From Acanthochromis polyacanthus (taxonomy: Eukaryota > Chordata > Actinopteri > Pomacentridae), in NCBI RefSeq assembly GCF_021347895.1, contig NC_067120.1, positions 9,905,361 through 9,969,360 on the forward strand: 64,000 bases of DNA, read 5' to 3'. Below the pieces are notes generated by a model. It was not told the origin of the DNA and searched no databases. It saw only the letters and a program-made list of their open reading frames with translations. The position numbers were made by a program, and so were the translations under genes. This document shows, one piece after another, positions 23,305 to 33,564 of this stretch (its first letter is position 1; each line of letters opens with the position of its first letter).

Positions 23305-23925
23305 ATGACAAATAACCATTATTCTTTTTCTTGCACTGATAATCAGGACAACTTAAACATTTCTTACTAGCAGAAGTGAAACCATTAATCCTCGGTGATA
23401 CTGCTGATAAGTGGTGACTTTGGAGTAATGGCCCTGTCACCTTAAAAAAGAGGGAGAAAATCTGAACAATTAAAACAAGATGCCCATTATATTTTGCGCA
23501 TCCCATCTCTTTGTGTCATCAGGAGGCATCTGCCAGTAGTAATAGACTAAATAATGGAATGAGATTTTGTTCATTATGTATATTAAGGAAGATATACCAC
23601 ATGCTGGAAATGATCACTTTAAATACTTACAAACAGCATGGGGCATAGTTTTGTAGGGCGGAGAAAAAAGAGAAAATATAGCTGGAAATATGCCCGCTTT
23701 ATTTATTATTCTGCATTTATGTTTGGGCTTAGCTGAAAGTGATACAATGAAGATTTGTATAGAGAAAGCAGCAACCAATGACCAAGGCTGAGCTGAGCCC
23801 AGGATGTCAGAGTTAGGTGGTATTTTATCATAATCTTCAAACTATTTACCTTCTGTGATATACTTTGGGTAAACTTGCTTATGTAATACTTCAGCAACGT
23901 GCATATTAATATTAAATGAACGTTG
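23305..23925. other. Spacer; nothing recognised
   Basis: AT-rich DNA with no recognised gene or repeat. Confidence 0.6.
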
Positions 23926-23929
23926 ATAT

Positions 23930-24215
23930 CACCTCAACAATTAGCTGATGAATCATTCCGCAGAAAATTAATCGTCAACTCTTCTACTGATGCATCACCA
24001 TTTAAGTGTATTTTTTAAGCAAAAACGCCAAATATTTGATGGTTTTAGCTTCTCAAATGTGCCAATTTGCTGCTTTCTTTGTCTTATATTGTACTTAATT
24101 GAACCTGTTTGAGTTTTGAACTGTTGTTCAGAAATAAAGCTAGACGTGATCCCGTAATCTTAGACTGTAGGAAATTGTGATTGCTAATTTTCACAATTTA
24201 GTGACCAAAACATGA
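23930..24215 (+). repeat. Degraded teleost interspersed repeat (ATTAATCGATTAATC family), copy 1
   Basis: Recognised from fish genomic sequence. The order of words AAAATTAATCGTCA, AAGCAAAAACGCCAAATATTTG, GCTTCTCAAATGTG, TTTGCTGCTTTCTTTGTC, TTTTGAACTGTTGTTCAGA and GGAAATTGTGAT follows the family's consensus as I recall it. It is diverged by many substitutions and deletions. A second copy in the opposite sense lies at 31785-31975. The family's class is not certain to me; it is probably a non-autonomous DNA transposon. Confidence 0.65.
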
Positions 24216-24219
24216 AGCA

Positions 24220-24585
24220 GGAAAGTTGTTTTTATGCAGCCAAAGACGCTTGACGGCTACGTAGTGAAAGAGGCGATTAGAATAAATGTGAACATGATAT
24301 ATGGAGATAATACTGAAGATGAGCACTGAATTGAAAGTCTTACTAGAACAATGGTTCTGGATACAGTTACACACCAAACAATGCACTGGCTAATTCGTAC
24401 GATACCACTCTTAAAGACAAACATTGTTTTTATAGACTGCAGTTTTAATGTCCTGCGTTGTACCAGATGCTGCAATTTAATTTCTTTATTCCTTTCTTTG
24501 TATGTACGCTTTCATGGTACACCAGACACACTTCACGACTAACTGGGCATCTTTTAAATACTTCGAAAGTGGATTGATAACTGTT
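24220..24585. other. Spacer; nothing recognised
   Basis: AT-rich DNA with small overlapping frames on both strands; no feature supported. Confidence 0.6.
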
Positions 24586-24589
24586 TAAA

Positions 24590-25150
24590 TATGAGCTAAC
24601 CACCAAAGCCCCGAGGAAAATGTTCAGACTTCATATATGCTAATTAAAATTCTCACAATTTAATCATCGTCTCCATCATACGTTCGTTTTGACACCATGC
24701 CTGTCGCCAGCACTAATCAGGTGTTGATGTAGATGCCTATAGGTGTTACACTAGAACTGACAGGATGATGATACACGTGCTAAACTGAGCTTTTCGATGA
24801 AGCGTGATTTGAGATTATTTGCTCTTTTTCATTAGACGACTTCAGGTATCTCGCACTCAGAGCCTTTTCCTCTTAATGTATCTTACATTAAAGGCTGATC
24901 AATTACACTGTGCATTTGTTCAGGTTACATTGTTAGCCTCATTGTCAATAATAACCAAGCACAGTTGGATTCTCTTGGATGTAATTGATTCATTATTAGA
25001 ATAAGATGAAAACAAGCCTGCTTAATTGCTCGAGGCTGCTCACAATTACAAAATCGGTTTAAGTTGGAGTTTGAATCATTTTTCTCCTTGTTTGTTTCAT
25101 GAAGCACACAGACATTCACCGAGAGTAGAACTTATTAGCCAGTTGGATAT
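24590..25150. promoter_or_regulatory. Candidate conserved non-coding region rich in homeodomain cores
   Basis: About 560 bases containing TGCTAATTAAAATTC, GATCAATTACACTG, GGATGTAATTGATTCATTATTAG and CTGCTTAATTGCTCGAG. The density of TAATTR words is above that of neighbouring AT-rich DNA and they sit in otherwise complex sequence. No coding signal. Fits a developmental enhancer. Confidence 0.45.
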
Positions 25151-25154
25151 TTCC

Positions 25155-26165
25155 TGAGTTAGTTCAAAACATCCTTCAAGCAGATGGGGGAGAAAATTGT
25201 GTTACCACCTGACTGAATCTTTATTCGGTGATTACTTTAAAGTACACTTTAAAGAGGAATCTACCAAACCTTTAGCTGAAACTGACTGGAAAATTAAAAC
25301 ATCTAAGCAACTATAAACTACACTCGTTTGTGCTGTTCCTGTTTTTTAATATACGTTTTAACTTGATAAAGAAATATTCTCAGTTTTCTCTTCAGTGCTG
25401 GGGGCCATCTGCCTCCAGCAAGTTCTAAAAAAAATGCCTTAAAGTGTCCTGATGTGGATCATTGGTTGGAATCTTTAGTAATACCGCAATGAAATAGTGC
25501 TTTCATACTTCTTGGCTTCCTCCTACAGCATACTCTGTTATACATCATATACCACTGTATTCGAAGAACTGCCAAACTTACGATTCTTTGGCAGCAGCAC
25601 AGTCCCAGGCACTTGATGCTTGCTATTTCTATGGCTGTAGCTCTGTTTTGATCAAAGGGGTTCAGGGGCCTAAGTTTCAAATCCCCCAAAGCCCATTTTG
25701 GCTACTCTTTGTTTAGCCCATTGGCATTCTGACCCCATGCTTCTCAGACTTTGAACTCAAAGCTTGGAAAAGCCGTATCGCTTCTTTAAACACATTATCA
25801 GTAGGCTAGGTTTTAAGAATATCACTAATCATCTTAAGGTTTTAGTGCAGTGTGGCAGTATAGTTAAAACCTCGGGGCCCATTTACTGGCGTGGGCACTG
25901 TAAGGAATTTATCTATGAAATATACGACAACGTAATAGCAGCAAGCGGTTTGTAAGTTTATACAAGTAGCTTAAAAATGCATTACTGCAATAATTCAGTT
26001 GTTAGAATGAAATATTTTTGTCAGATTGTTTGAATTTACAATCTAATTTTGGAGTTAAACCAGAACGGGTGCAATTTTGTGGAAAATATGGCTTATAAAT
26101 AAAGTCCGGCATGACTGCATCTGCGTGGGATCCTCCATTTAGCATCTTAATGCAAGGTGCCCAGT
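25155..26165. other. Spacer; nothing recognised
   Basis: Mixed sequence. A 76-codon minus-strand frame (25459-25689) and a 63-codon plus-strand frame (25764-25955) show no domain or splice context. Not called. Confidence 0.5.
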
Positions 26166-26189
26166 ATTTATTTACTTAATTTCACTTAC

Positions 26190-26432
26190 TTGGCTCTGAC
26201 AGTGATCCAACTGCTTTTGAAAGTACAACGCTGGATCTCTCCTGTTAGCCAAACCACTTTTCTTGCATATTTCCCCCATTTCATCTTCCATTTCCAAAAC
26301 TAAGTCCCCTGAAACCAGATCCACTGATGCATGTTTGCGATCATTAACACATGATTTAACATTTAGCTTACTTTGTGCATCAGGTTCGAACTTCCTCCTA
26401 CACACCGCAGAACTTGGCTTGCAGTTTAACAT
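26190..26432 (-). CDS. Possible short coding exon, unknown product
   Basis: On the minus strand an 81-codon open frame runs from an ATG at 26432 to CAA at 26190 and is followed at once by GTAAGT, a consensus splice donor (phase 0). The predicted product is hydrophilic and protein-like. It has a basic, Cys-containing N-terminal part (C4, C11, C28), an acidic segment around residues 43-54 (GDLVLEMEDEMG) and a Lys/Arg/Gln-rich end with RRDPALYFQKQLDHCQSQ. No signal peptide, membrane segment or named domain is seen. An in-frame stop lies four codons upstream of the ATG, so this would be a first coding exon, or an internal exon entered at an unseen acceptor. The start context is weak. I recognise no family and found no partner exon. 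It could be a pseudogene fragment or chance. Confidence 0.3.
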
Positions 26433-26439
26433 CAACGCT

Positions 26440-27235
26440 TAGTGCTGCAGTCGGATAATTTCTGGATCACTGTCGGGAAATTAATAATGGAACTGCATAC
26501 ATTTTGAGAGGGTAATACTGCACATGCATATTATGCAAAGATTATAGTATAAGTGAAGATATGAAGGGATCAGATTTCTATAGACCCCCTCTGATGGCAG
26601 GTGTTGCATAACTTATGCTTAGCATGATGGAGAGTCCCGCTGAAATTTTTCTTTATCTTATCTACATATAGTTAACCAAACTAAGTAGTAAATTTAGAGT
26701 TGTTTGTCTCTGGCTGCAGTGGATTGTTACTTTTATTGCAGCACAAGTCGTTTTTATGTGCATTTTCCAGCAACGTAGCAGAGGTAGGAAACGTGAAAAA
26801 GACACCTTAACACAAATCTGTTGTATAAATAGTATAAATATGGCATTTGGAATAGCTTTTACAGACAGTGAGAATTGTGTAAATGTTCCAGGTTATTATC
26901 TAAATTTAAGTAAATGGCGGTAAATACAAGTTGGAATGTTTGTTTAGTTGGTTAAAAAAAATCTCAAGTGACTGATCAGTCATCAGTTATGTTTCAACAC
27001 TATTTGGATGAACAGTTGCCCATGTGTCAGGTGCATTTGCTTCATCATGTTTAACATCGTTGACTGCCTGCTGTGCAACCATGATAGTTGTTCATGATAC
27101 TAATAAATACCTGTTTTAAATCGACGTACTACGCTTAAATTTCATAAAACATATCTGATGTACAAATTGGATCATCTCTTTGTGCACTTTTTAAAAATAA
27201 TGTGTGTATGCACATGTGATTGCATCCAAGTCTGT
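26440..27235. other. Spacer with one small CNE-like patch
   Basis: Mostly AT-rich. 26570-26650 is a short complex patch (GATGGCAGGTGTTGCATAAC, AGCATGATGG) that may be conserved. No gene seen. Confidence 0.5.
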
Positions 27236-27239
27236 TTGT

Positions 27240-28215
27240 GCCCTTTCGCTCCACTCACACCTCTTCAATCTCATCAGCCCACATGATTAAGATTTGGCAC
27301 CTTGAATTACCTTGTCTTCATCTGGAAATATTTCAGCTGCATTTCTGCCACTCTAAAGGGAGATGGAGATAAAGGAGAAGAAGGTAAAAACACATCCTGT
27401 TGTGTGAAACCTAGAGAAGGCCTTGAACCCTGCCATTCATCCCTTTCACTTCATCAGCTGAGTCTAATTGCCAGAGAGGACAGGATACCCAGGGCCCAAT
27501 TGTTCTTTATCCTCTTTGGAGCCTCTGAGGCATGAAAAGCGAAAGGCCTGCTTTTGATCTTTTTTTTTTTGTTAGTTTTTTTTCTCTGTCATCCCCTACT
27601 ATCCTCTCCCTTAGAATGAGACACTCTTTTCACTCTGTGCTCCCTTCTTCATCCACGCAAAATAATTATCAAGCCCTGCTTCATCAAATAATGGTGGATA
27701 TTGGAGGTCATGATGGGGAGGGCCAGAGGTCTGCAGGGTGGCCCTTGGACGTGGTGAAGCGTCCATCTAATCTTAGAGGCAGCCTCCTTAGCTGTGGCTA
27801 CCTTTATATACCTTGACCTCGGTTTTCGTTTGTCTGTCCTAATGAGACCCTCTCATGCAGCCAATGCAATGGAGGTCTTGCAATGGCAGGGTTGGGAGGC
27901 CAAAGTACAATGAGACACAGGGCTGTGCTGAGACAAGGGCGCATCTGTGCTATCTTATTAAGCCTTGGAAAAGAGCTCATGCGTTTCAACGGCCCATAGG
28001 CACTGAGAGCAGATCTATTGACACCTACTTGTCCTTTGCGGTCAACATCTTTCTGTGTGGAGGCAGGCACACCCAAGTTCTTGTTAGAAGTAATTCTTGG
28101 CAGAGCGTTTAGTGAAGGCAAAGTGCTTAACTCGGTTTGGGTGATCTTGTGTGGCGAGGATAAAGGACGCGGTTTTGTAATGATGAAAAATTCCTCCAAT
28201 CTGGGAAAATGACAA
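27240..28215. promoter_or_regulatory. Long candidate conserved non-coding region
   Basis: Nearly 1 kb of complex sequence, broken only by a T-rich patch at 27560-27585. Contains ACATGATTAAGATTTGG, GAGTCTAATTGCC, AAAATAATTATCAAG, CCTAATGAGACC and TCTTATTAAGCC. Frames are open on both strands over much of it (27804-28199 minus, 27855-28112 plus) and I cannot find acceptor/donor pairs that would frame an exon. I read it as adjacent enhancer-type elements. Confidence 0.5.
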
Positions 28216-28219
28216 AGGA

Positions 28220-28655
28220 TGCCAATTTGGTAAAAGAAAGAAAAGCCTCATATTTAAAGAAAGAATGGCACTGAAGTTTGTCTTATTGCATCCACTCTTG
28301 ATTTAAAAAATAAATAAATTATTCATTGTAGGTTATGAAGCAGGCTGTAACTTATTGTTTGTCATATTTTTTTCTAAATTGTATATTCAGATATTTCTGT
28401 TCTTTTCTCCCATTTGCTTATAGATTTGGCTGTTACCCACATCCAGAAATGTGTACAAATTTAAAAGAGGAAAATAGCTACCTAAAATTCCTTTGGGAAA
28501 AAGAAGTCGCTTTCTAAGAAGATGCAAGACAGCAACCCTAACTACCTATCTAATAACAAAAGGGACAGCAGGATATGCTATAAGTAGAGCAAAATGACAA
28601 ACAAAAACACAAGTAGGCAAACAAAAACCTTTAAGCAATCATGTTAAGCACGCCT
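28220..28655. other. AT-rich spacer
   Basis: AT-rich with A runs. No gene or recognised repeat. Confidence 0.6.
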
Positions 28656-28659
28656 AACA

Positions 28660-28915
28660 TCTGAGCACTGTGCGAGAACAAAGCAGGGCTCCTGTCAGTG
28701 CATCGATCCACTCCTGAAGGCACACATCCATAGCTCTCTGATTGCTCCCTGCCTCTCGCGCCTCTCTCCCCCGCGCCTCTAACTCTCTGCTCTGGCTCCT
28801 TTCTGAGAGTGTGCTTATTGATCTGGCCTACTTCGTTGGAGTTAACTCACTGATAAAACCTGACCAAGGGCTTCCAATGGCCTGAAAGAGTTTGGAGAGC
28901 TGGTGAGAAGGATGT
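28660..28915. promoter_or_regulatory. Candidate conserved non-coding element
   Basis: Complex block with a CpG-bearing, pyrimidine-rich centre (CTCGCGCCTCTCTCCCCCGC), then TGCTTATTGATCTGG and GGAGTTAACTCACTG, whose GTTAAC resembles an HNF1-type half-palindrome. No coding pattern. Confidence 0.4.
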
Positions 28916-28919
28916 TGAG

Positions 28920-29340
28920 GAAATTTGAAAAGAAAAAGGGTCTCTACATTTCTAAAACAAAATAAATGTTTTGTCATAATATTCACAGGTTTGTTTTTTA
29001 TTATTAAAAGTGCAGAGTCTAGTTTTGACATTTGTAATGACTTATTGTCCTCCCGTGGAATGAGAATTTTATTGCTGGCAGCTTCACAAGAAGATAAAAT
29101 GAGACAAGATAGTTACTCAGCTTAAAATATTAACCTTTATCTGATTTGATTAACCTGCAGTGTTGTAGTTCCTTAGCAGCTAATAACCTTCTGAATTGGT
29201 GTTGTAAAGTCATCTAGACTGGGAAGCACCTTAAAAATACTGAATGAATGTGGGACTTTGAAATATATATTAATTTTAAAAAGACATGTTTTAGGTTCAA
29301 GTTAAAGATCAAAGTAACAGCATAGTATGCTCTGTGTTGT
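28920..29340. other. AT-rich spacer
   Basis: AT-rich DNA leading to the microsatellite. Nothing recognised. Confidence 0.6.
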
Positions 29341-29342
29341 TC

Positions 29343-29395
<53 letters not shown>
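29343..29395. repeat. Compound (AT)12(GT)14 microsatellite
   Basis: Uninterrupted AT repeat at 29343-29366 passing directly into an uninterrupted GT repeat at 29367-29395. It is a perfect compound tract and so likely to vary in length. Confidence 0.97.
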
Positions 29396-29396
<1 letters not shown>

Positions 29397-29399
29397 CCA

Positions 29400-30655
29400 A
29401 ACCAAACAATTTTCTGTGCATGAACTTGCCATTTATATTTTATGCATGATTTTACCAATACTTTATACTGAGAATTAGATGTTTAAGAATGCATCTAGTA
29501 TGTAAATGTCCTGCCAAGGGTGAAAATCCACCCACTGTGTGCTGTAGTTAGTCTCTTGCAGTGCTTTTGGTACAGTTACACAAGACATTTGTACTTTGCA
29601 GTCTTCAAATCACTCACATCAGAGGCGGCACTTTTTTACAGTATTGAGCTTTGTGGCGATTGCAGAGTTGTAGCCCCAGTCATTCATTCATTTATAATTG
29701 CAGTTGAAGTAGTCTGACATATTGCACTGTATGTGCTGAGTTACACTCATTTACACTCAATTGGACTAGTGGAATGTTATTGTAAGTCAAATTTGTCCAT
29801 TGACTTGACCCGGCTGCTTAATATAACAGTTGAATTAGTGAAGCTTTTCAATTTGATCAGCTCTATTCTGCTGTGAACCATCTGCGATATAACAGATTAG
29901 GAATGAGGAGAAATTGCAGCATTGTCTCGAATGAAAAAATAAAGTATAATTATTAGTACAATTCACGTGCACTGTAGTGTAGATCTCAAACAATAATTGC
30001 TTATAATTTTTTCTCAGGAAGGCTTACACTATAATCTCAAAAATCAGTGTTTCTTAAAAAATGTGATTCATGTTTTGTGTCAGTATGTGTAATCACGTCT
30101 CCAGAGTGTGATTACATTGTATGTCAGTTTGTGTATATTTTTGCAAGTGTGTTGTGCTGTCATGTTTGTAGCATTCCATGTGGGAGGGTCTGTTGATAAG
30201 TAAGCCATCTGTAGTGTTCTGCCGAACGACATGTTGTAAAGCGCGATTTGAGAGTGTGGAGAGACTTGACTTGACAAATCTTGGCACATAATGAGACAGA
30301 AGGGAGTAAAGGCAGAAGTCTGTCCAGAGATAAACAATTAGATTTGTCCCTGAGGTAAAGGCCATGCAATGCAAGGACTCTCAGACTAACAAAATCAATA
30401 TGGCTTCCAGTAAGAACACTCAGGGGGTAGAGTGATGAAGAGGTTATCATTCATTTCTCAGATTAGGACACACATACACAATGAGGAAGAGTCTAGCTTT
30501 AAAAAAATCAATATGATCACTGGCATGAAAGATGCTTGTCAGTGATGTATATATTTGAAAGTATGCACCTGCTATTCAACTCTCTGTCAAATAGGATTGG
30601 TGTAATGAGACGTGATAACATAGATCAACAAGGATACTGAACCAAGCTAGTCAAG
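29400..30655. other. Spacer; no gene recognised
   Basis: AT-rich to mixed. 30100-30450 has three overlapping minus-strand frames but no splice signals or domain. No repeat family recognised. Confidence 0.5.
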
Positions 30656-30659
30656 CCAG

Positions 30660-31290
30660 TTCTCTTCAGCAGCCAATTGTGAGAGGAGCTTAGAGGAGAC
30701 AGCATTTGGGAATGATATTTTCACACCCCAGATAAAACCATAATGGAGCATGAGCCATAGACAGAGTGGGCAGTCCCTTCGCGTTGCATCCCCTCTCAGG
30801 CCCTGCCCAGACTTGCAGGTCTAATCTAACATCTCACCACTGTTCCCAGCAGGCCTCACAAGGGTAGCACTGCCAGGGCATGGAGGGTTGGACTGTTTGG
30901 TTGAGGGAGGGGAGGCTGTAGTATCCCGCGTTGTGCTAGCGCTGGCTTAAAGAAGACAACAAAAAGAGAGAATGAATGGTTCTGGGGTGGGAGCGGGGGC
31001 AATCACAACTTGTGTGCAGCCGCCGTTAGGCAGGGAAGTCTCCTCAGAGACGGCGAGTCGCTGACCATAAAGGTGTGAGTGTGAGCCTCGGCCAGCCTGT
31101 CGCCTCATCTCCATGGAGACAGCGACATGGCTCCCCAGCGGGCTCGAGTCTGCTGTGGCCCTCGAGCAGCAGGTTCACTTGGGGATGTGGCCCGGCCATC
31201 ACCTGGGCTTCAGCGGACCAGGAGGCAGCGCTCTGATGACCTTCAACAACCTGCCAGTCTGTCATCACGGCCTGGGGAATAGCATGAAAA
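30660..31290. promoter_or_regulatory. Candidate regulatory block with CpG-rich right half
   Basis: 30660-30930 is complex CNE-like sequence. 30930-31270 becomes GC-rich with repeated CpGs (CAGCCGCCGTTAGG, GACGGCGAGTCGC). A CCATAAAGG element, close to a CArG-box, sits near 31065. A plus-strand frame starts at an ATG at 31113 in good context (CTCCATGG) and stays protein-like for about 57 codons (METATWLPSGLESAV..., ending near GLGNSMKK) before AT-rich DNA. The minus strand is also open over the same bases. A promoter or a first coding exon cannot be excluded, but I see no donor. Confidence 0.4.
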
Positions 31291-31294
31291 AAAA

Positions 31295-31780
31295 AAATCA
31301 GCTAGGGATTTGTGTAGAGACATTGTTCACTGGGCCATTGTGTCTTTGGAGGAGGCTCTTTGTTCCAGTGGGAGCGGACTATAGTGAAGGACGTACTTTT
31401 CACAACATTACCTCAACTGATGTTTCGAAATGTCCTTCGCTTGTAGTACCATCTCATGTCTGGCAATATGTGGTGTTTTAGACTCTATTGTCGTATATTG
31501 GTTAATAAAATTGAAACATCTCTCTAAAAAAAAGTTGAGAATAAGACTAAATTAACATTTTAAAATTGCAATGTAACAGTTTAGTGGTGATTCTGATCGC
31601 ATTCCTGACAATGAAATCACAGTCTAGACATGCCCCGACGCAATACTTTCACCTAAAACTTTCTTTTTTTTTTCATTGTACAATAAATGTTACATTAGAA
31701 ACTGTTCAATATAAAATGTTAGCGGAAATAATATATTTTAAAAATGTACCGAGTAAATTGATGTTTCCTCATAGACACCT
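31295..31780. other. AT-rich spacer
   Basis: AT-rich with a T9 run near 31670. Nothing recognised. Confidence 0.6.
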
Positions 31781-31784
31781 GAGC

Positions 31785-31975
31785 TGCAGCTAATTATTGT
31801 CATCATTGATTGATCTGCCATTAAGTTCTTGATTAATTGATTAAATGTCAGTCACCTTTTGCTACTCAGGGCATTGTTTTATTTCTTGCTTTGTCCAATT
31901 AGCAGTTTGAAACGCGACATTATTTATATTAAAATGAAATGAAGTAGAGAAAAGAAGCACATTCTTTACACCCAC
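31785..31975 (-). repeat. Degraded teleost interspersed repeat (ATTAATCGATTAATC family), copy 2
   Basis: Order of words CAGCTAATTATTGTCATCATTG, CTTGATTAATTGATTAAATG, TTGCTTTGTCCAAT and GAAAAGAAGCACATTC matches the same family as 23930-24215 in the opposite orientation. It has an apparent internal deletion after AAATGTCA. Confidence 0.6.
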
Positions 31976-31979
31976 TATT

Positions 31980-32545
31980 GACAAGATGTAGTTTGGTAGT
32001 GTTCAACTTTTTTTTTTTAAATTATTATAAATATTGTATATAATTTAGTGTAGATTGACTCATTTAAATCCAGTCACAATGCCATCAACATTATTTAAAA
32101 GCTTTTTTAAATGCATGTTTTTTTTAAATACACGTGTCATTAAATGGTGCACTGTTATGCATTGTTTACCTTCTTTTATTTATTCAACTTTACTATGTGT
32201 AAGCTACAAGCAAAGTTGTTTTTTTATTTTAGTTTGAAACAAGAGCTCATGAAGTAATATAAGCATCAGAAAACGAAATGCAAAATAAAGGAGCTATCTT
32301 CTTTTTTAGGGGCGCGGACACCGGCGTAGTTAAAAATTCAGTATGATTAGATACATAATCAGGAACATCAGAGTAATTCTGTACAGTGTTATAGACTATT
32401 GTTGGTATCACTGTGATAAATTATTGCCAAATGGGATCTCAAATCTTCATTTGAGTGTAAAGCAGCGCCATCCAAACCATTCCCTGGAGACACTTGTGTT
32501 GCATTATCTGACAAACCAATACAGGAGATTCTGTGGAAAAATCTG
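31980..32545. other. AT-rich spacer
   Basis: Strongly AT-rich with T8-T9 runs. No gene, and no repeat family recognised. Confidence 0.6.
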
Positions 32546-32549
32546 TGCT

Positions 32550-32830
32550 TTCTTCTTTTCAGCCAAAAAGAAAGAGGATTTTGAATGGAGTGGTGATTCT
32601 TTATGCAGAGCTGAGACGCGACACCTTCCAGACGGTGAGAGATGGCGAGCCCTAATAATACAGAGCTGTACAATGGTTCTGACAGGCGAGCAATAAAGCA
32701 ATCAGGGTCCCAGGCATTCCAAATCTCTTTACCGCCCACCCTCTAACAGACTGAGAGATGGGCGGCTGACCTGTGAGCTGTCAATCATGGGGGATACCTG
32801 CTGGAGCCTGATCAGGGAGAGCTGAGGGCA
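32550..32830. promoter_or_regulatory. Candidate conserved non-coding element with PBX-MEIS motif
   Basis: Balanced, low-repeat sequence containing CCCTAATAATACAGAG, CAATAAAGCAATCAGG and the PBX-MEIS decamer listed separately. Overlapping frames on both strands (117 and 116 codons) cover the region, but they are in conflict and lack splice context. Confidence 0.45.
32778..32787 (-). promoter_or_regulatory. PBX-MEIS composite motif (TGATTGACAG)
   Basis: CTGTCAATCA on the plus strand is an exact match to the TGATTGACAG decamer bound by PBX with MEIS/PREP TALE homeodomain proteins. An identical decamer is at 61686-61695. Sequence match only. Confidence 0.5.
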
Positions 32831-32924
32831 CCAGTCCATCAGATCTGTTTTCACACTCCAGACACTAACATTGCAAGCATAACCACAGACACAAAAAAGC
32901 CCCACCGCCTCACTCTTAATTAGG

Positions 32925-33180
32925 AGATGTGTGTGCGCGCGTGTGTTGTTTGGGGGGTGGACTTGTTTGGTTTAAATGGGTATGGGAGTGTCTTAGATAT
33001 AGGGGGATAGTAAGTGGAATCCCAGTGAGACAGAAAATAACCTTTTCCCTTGATTTAGGAATCAGGCATTGATCTGTCATGCTGTTTTGTACAAGCAAGA
33101 GCTCTTTCAGCATTGCTTCTCATTGTGTGTATATGCAGTGTGTGTGCATGTGATGGGGGTGTGTGTGTGTGTTGAGGGGG
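32925..33180. repeat. TG/CG-rich and G-rich low-complexity tracts
   Basis: 32927-32960 is TG- and CG-rich (GTGTGTGCGCGCGTGTG, then GGGGGGTGG). 33127-33180 is another imperfect TG tract ending in a G run. Both are decayed microsatellite-like sequence. Confidence 0.65.
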
Positions 33181-33560
33181 GTTAAGGCTTGTTCATTAGC
33201 TGTCTGTAGCCCATTCCAGCAAATAGATCACCATAATTCTGTGGTTAGTTAATGGCTTTCTGGTGTTTCCTCTAGAGTCTTCCTGTCTGAGGGCTGACTG
33301 CTAAAACTCCTCCACTGTTTTTTCCTCCTTTTTCCAAGTGGGGAGTCTTGTGTTCTGCTGCCTAACTCAGACAATTGGCTTCAGCCAGTGGGCAAGTCTG
33401 CGAGCAGTCTGGCCGCATGGATTCACATTAGAGAAGTAAAAGCAACATCACAAAAAACATGCTGATCTGACATTCTGTCTCTCTGACTGGAATCATATTG
33501 GTTCTCCGCAGTTAAAACCAATCTGTGACAGGAAATCGCCTCACAACAAGGGGTTATGTT
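33181..33560. promoter_or_regulatory. Candidate conserved non-coding element
   Basis: Complex sequence with TTCATTAGCTGTC, GGTTAGTTAATGGC, AGACAATTGGC and TTCACATTAGAG. No coding signal. Flanked by TG-rich and AT-rich DNA. Confidence 0.4.
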
Positions 33561-33564
33561 TTTG

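Noticed and set aside
26375..26400. GGTTCGAAC as a possible tRNA T-arm
   Set aside because: No anticodon or acceptor stem could be drawn around it, and it lies inside the candidate exon.
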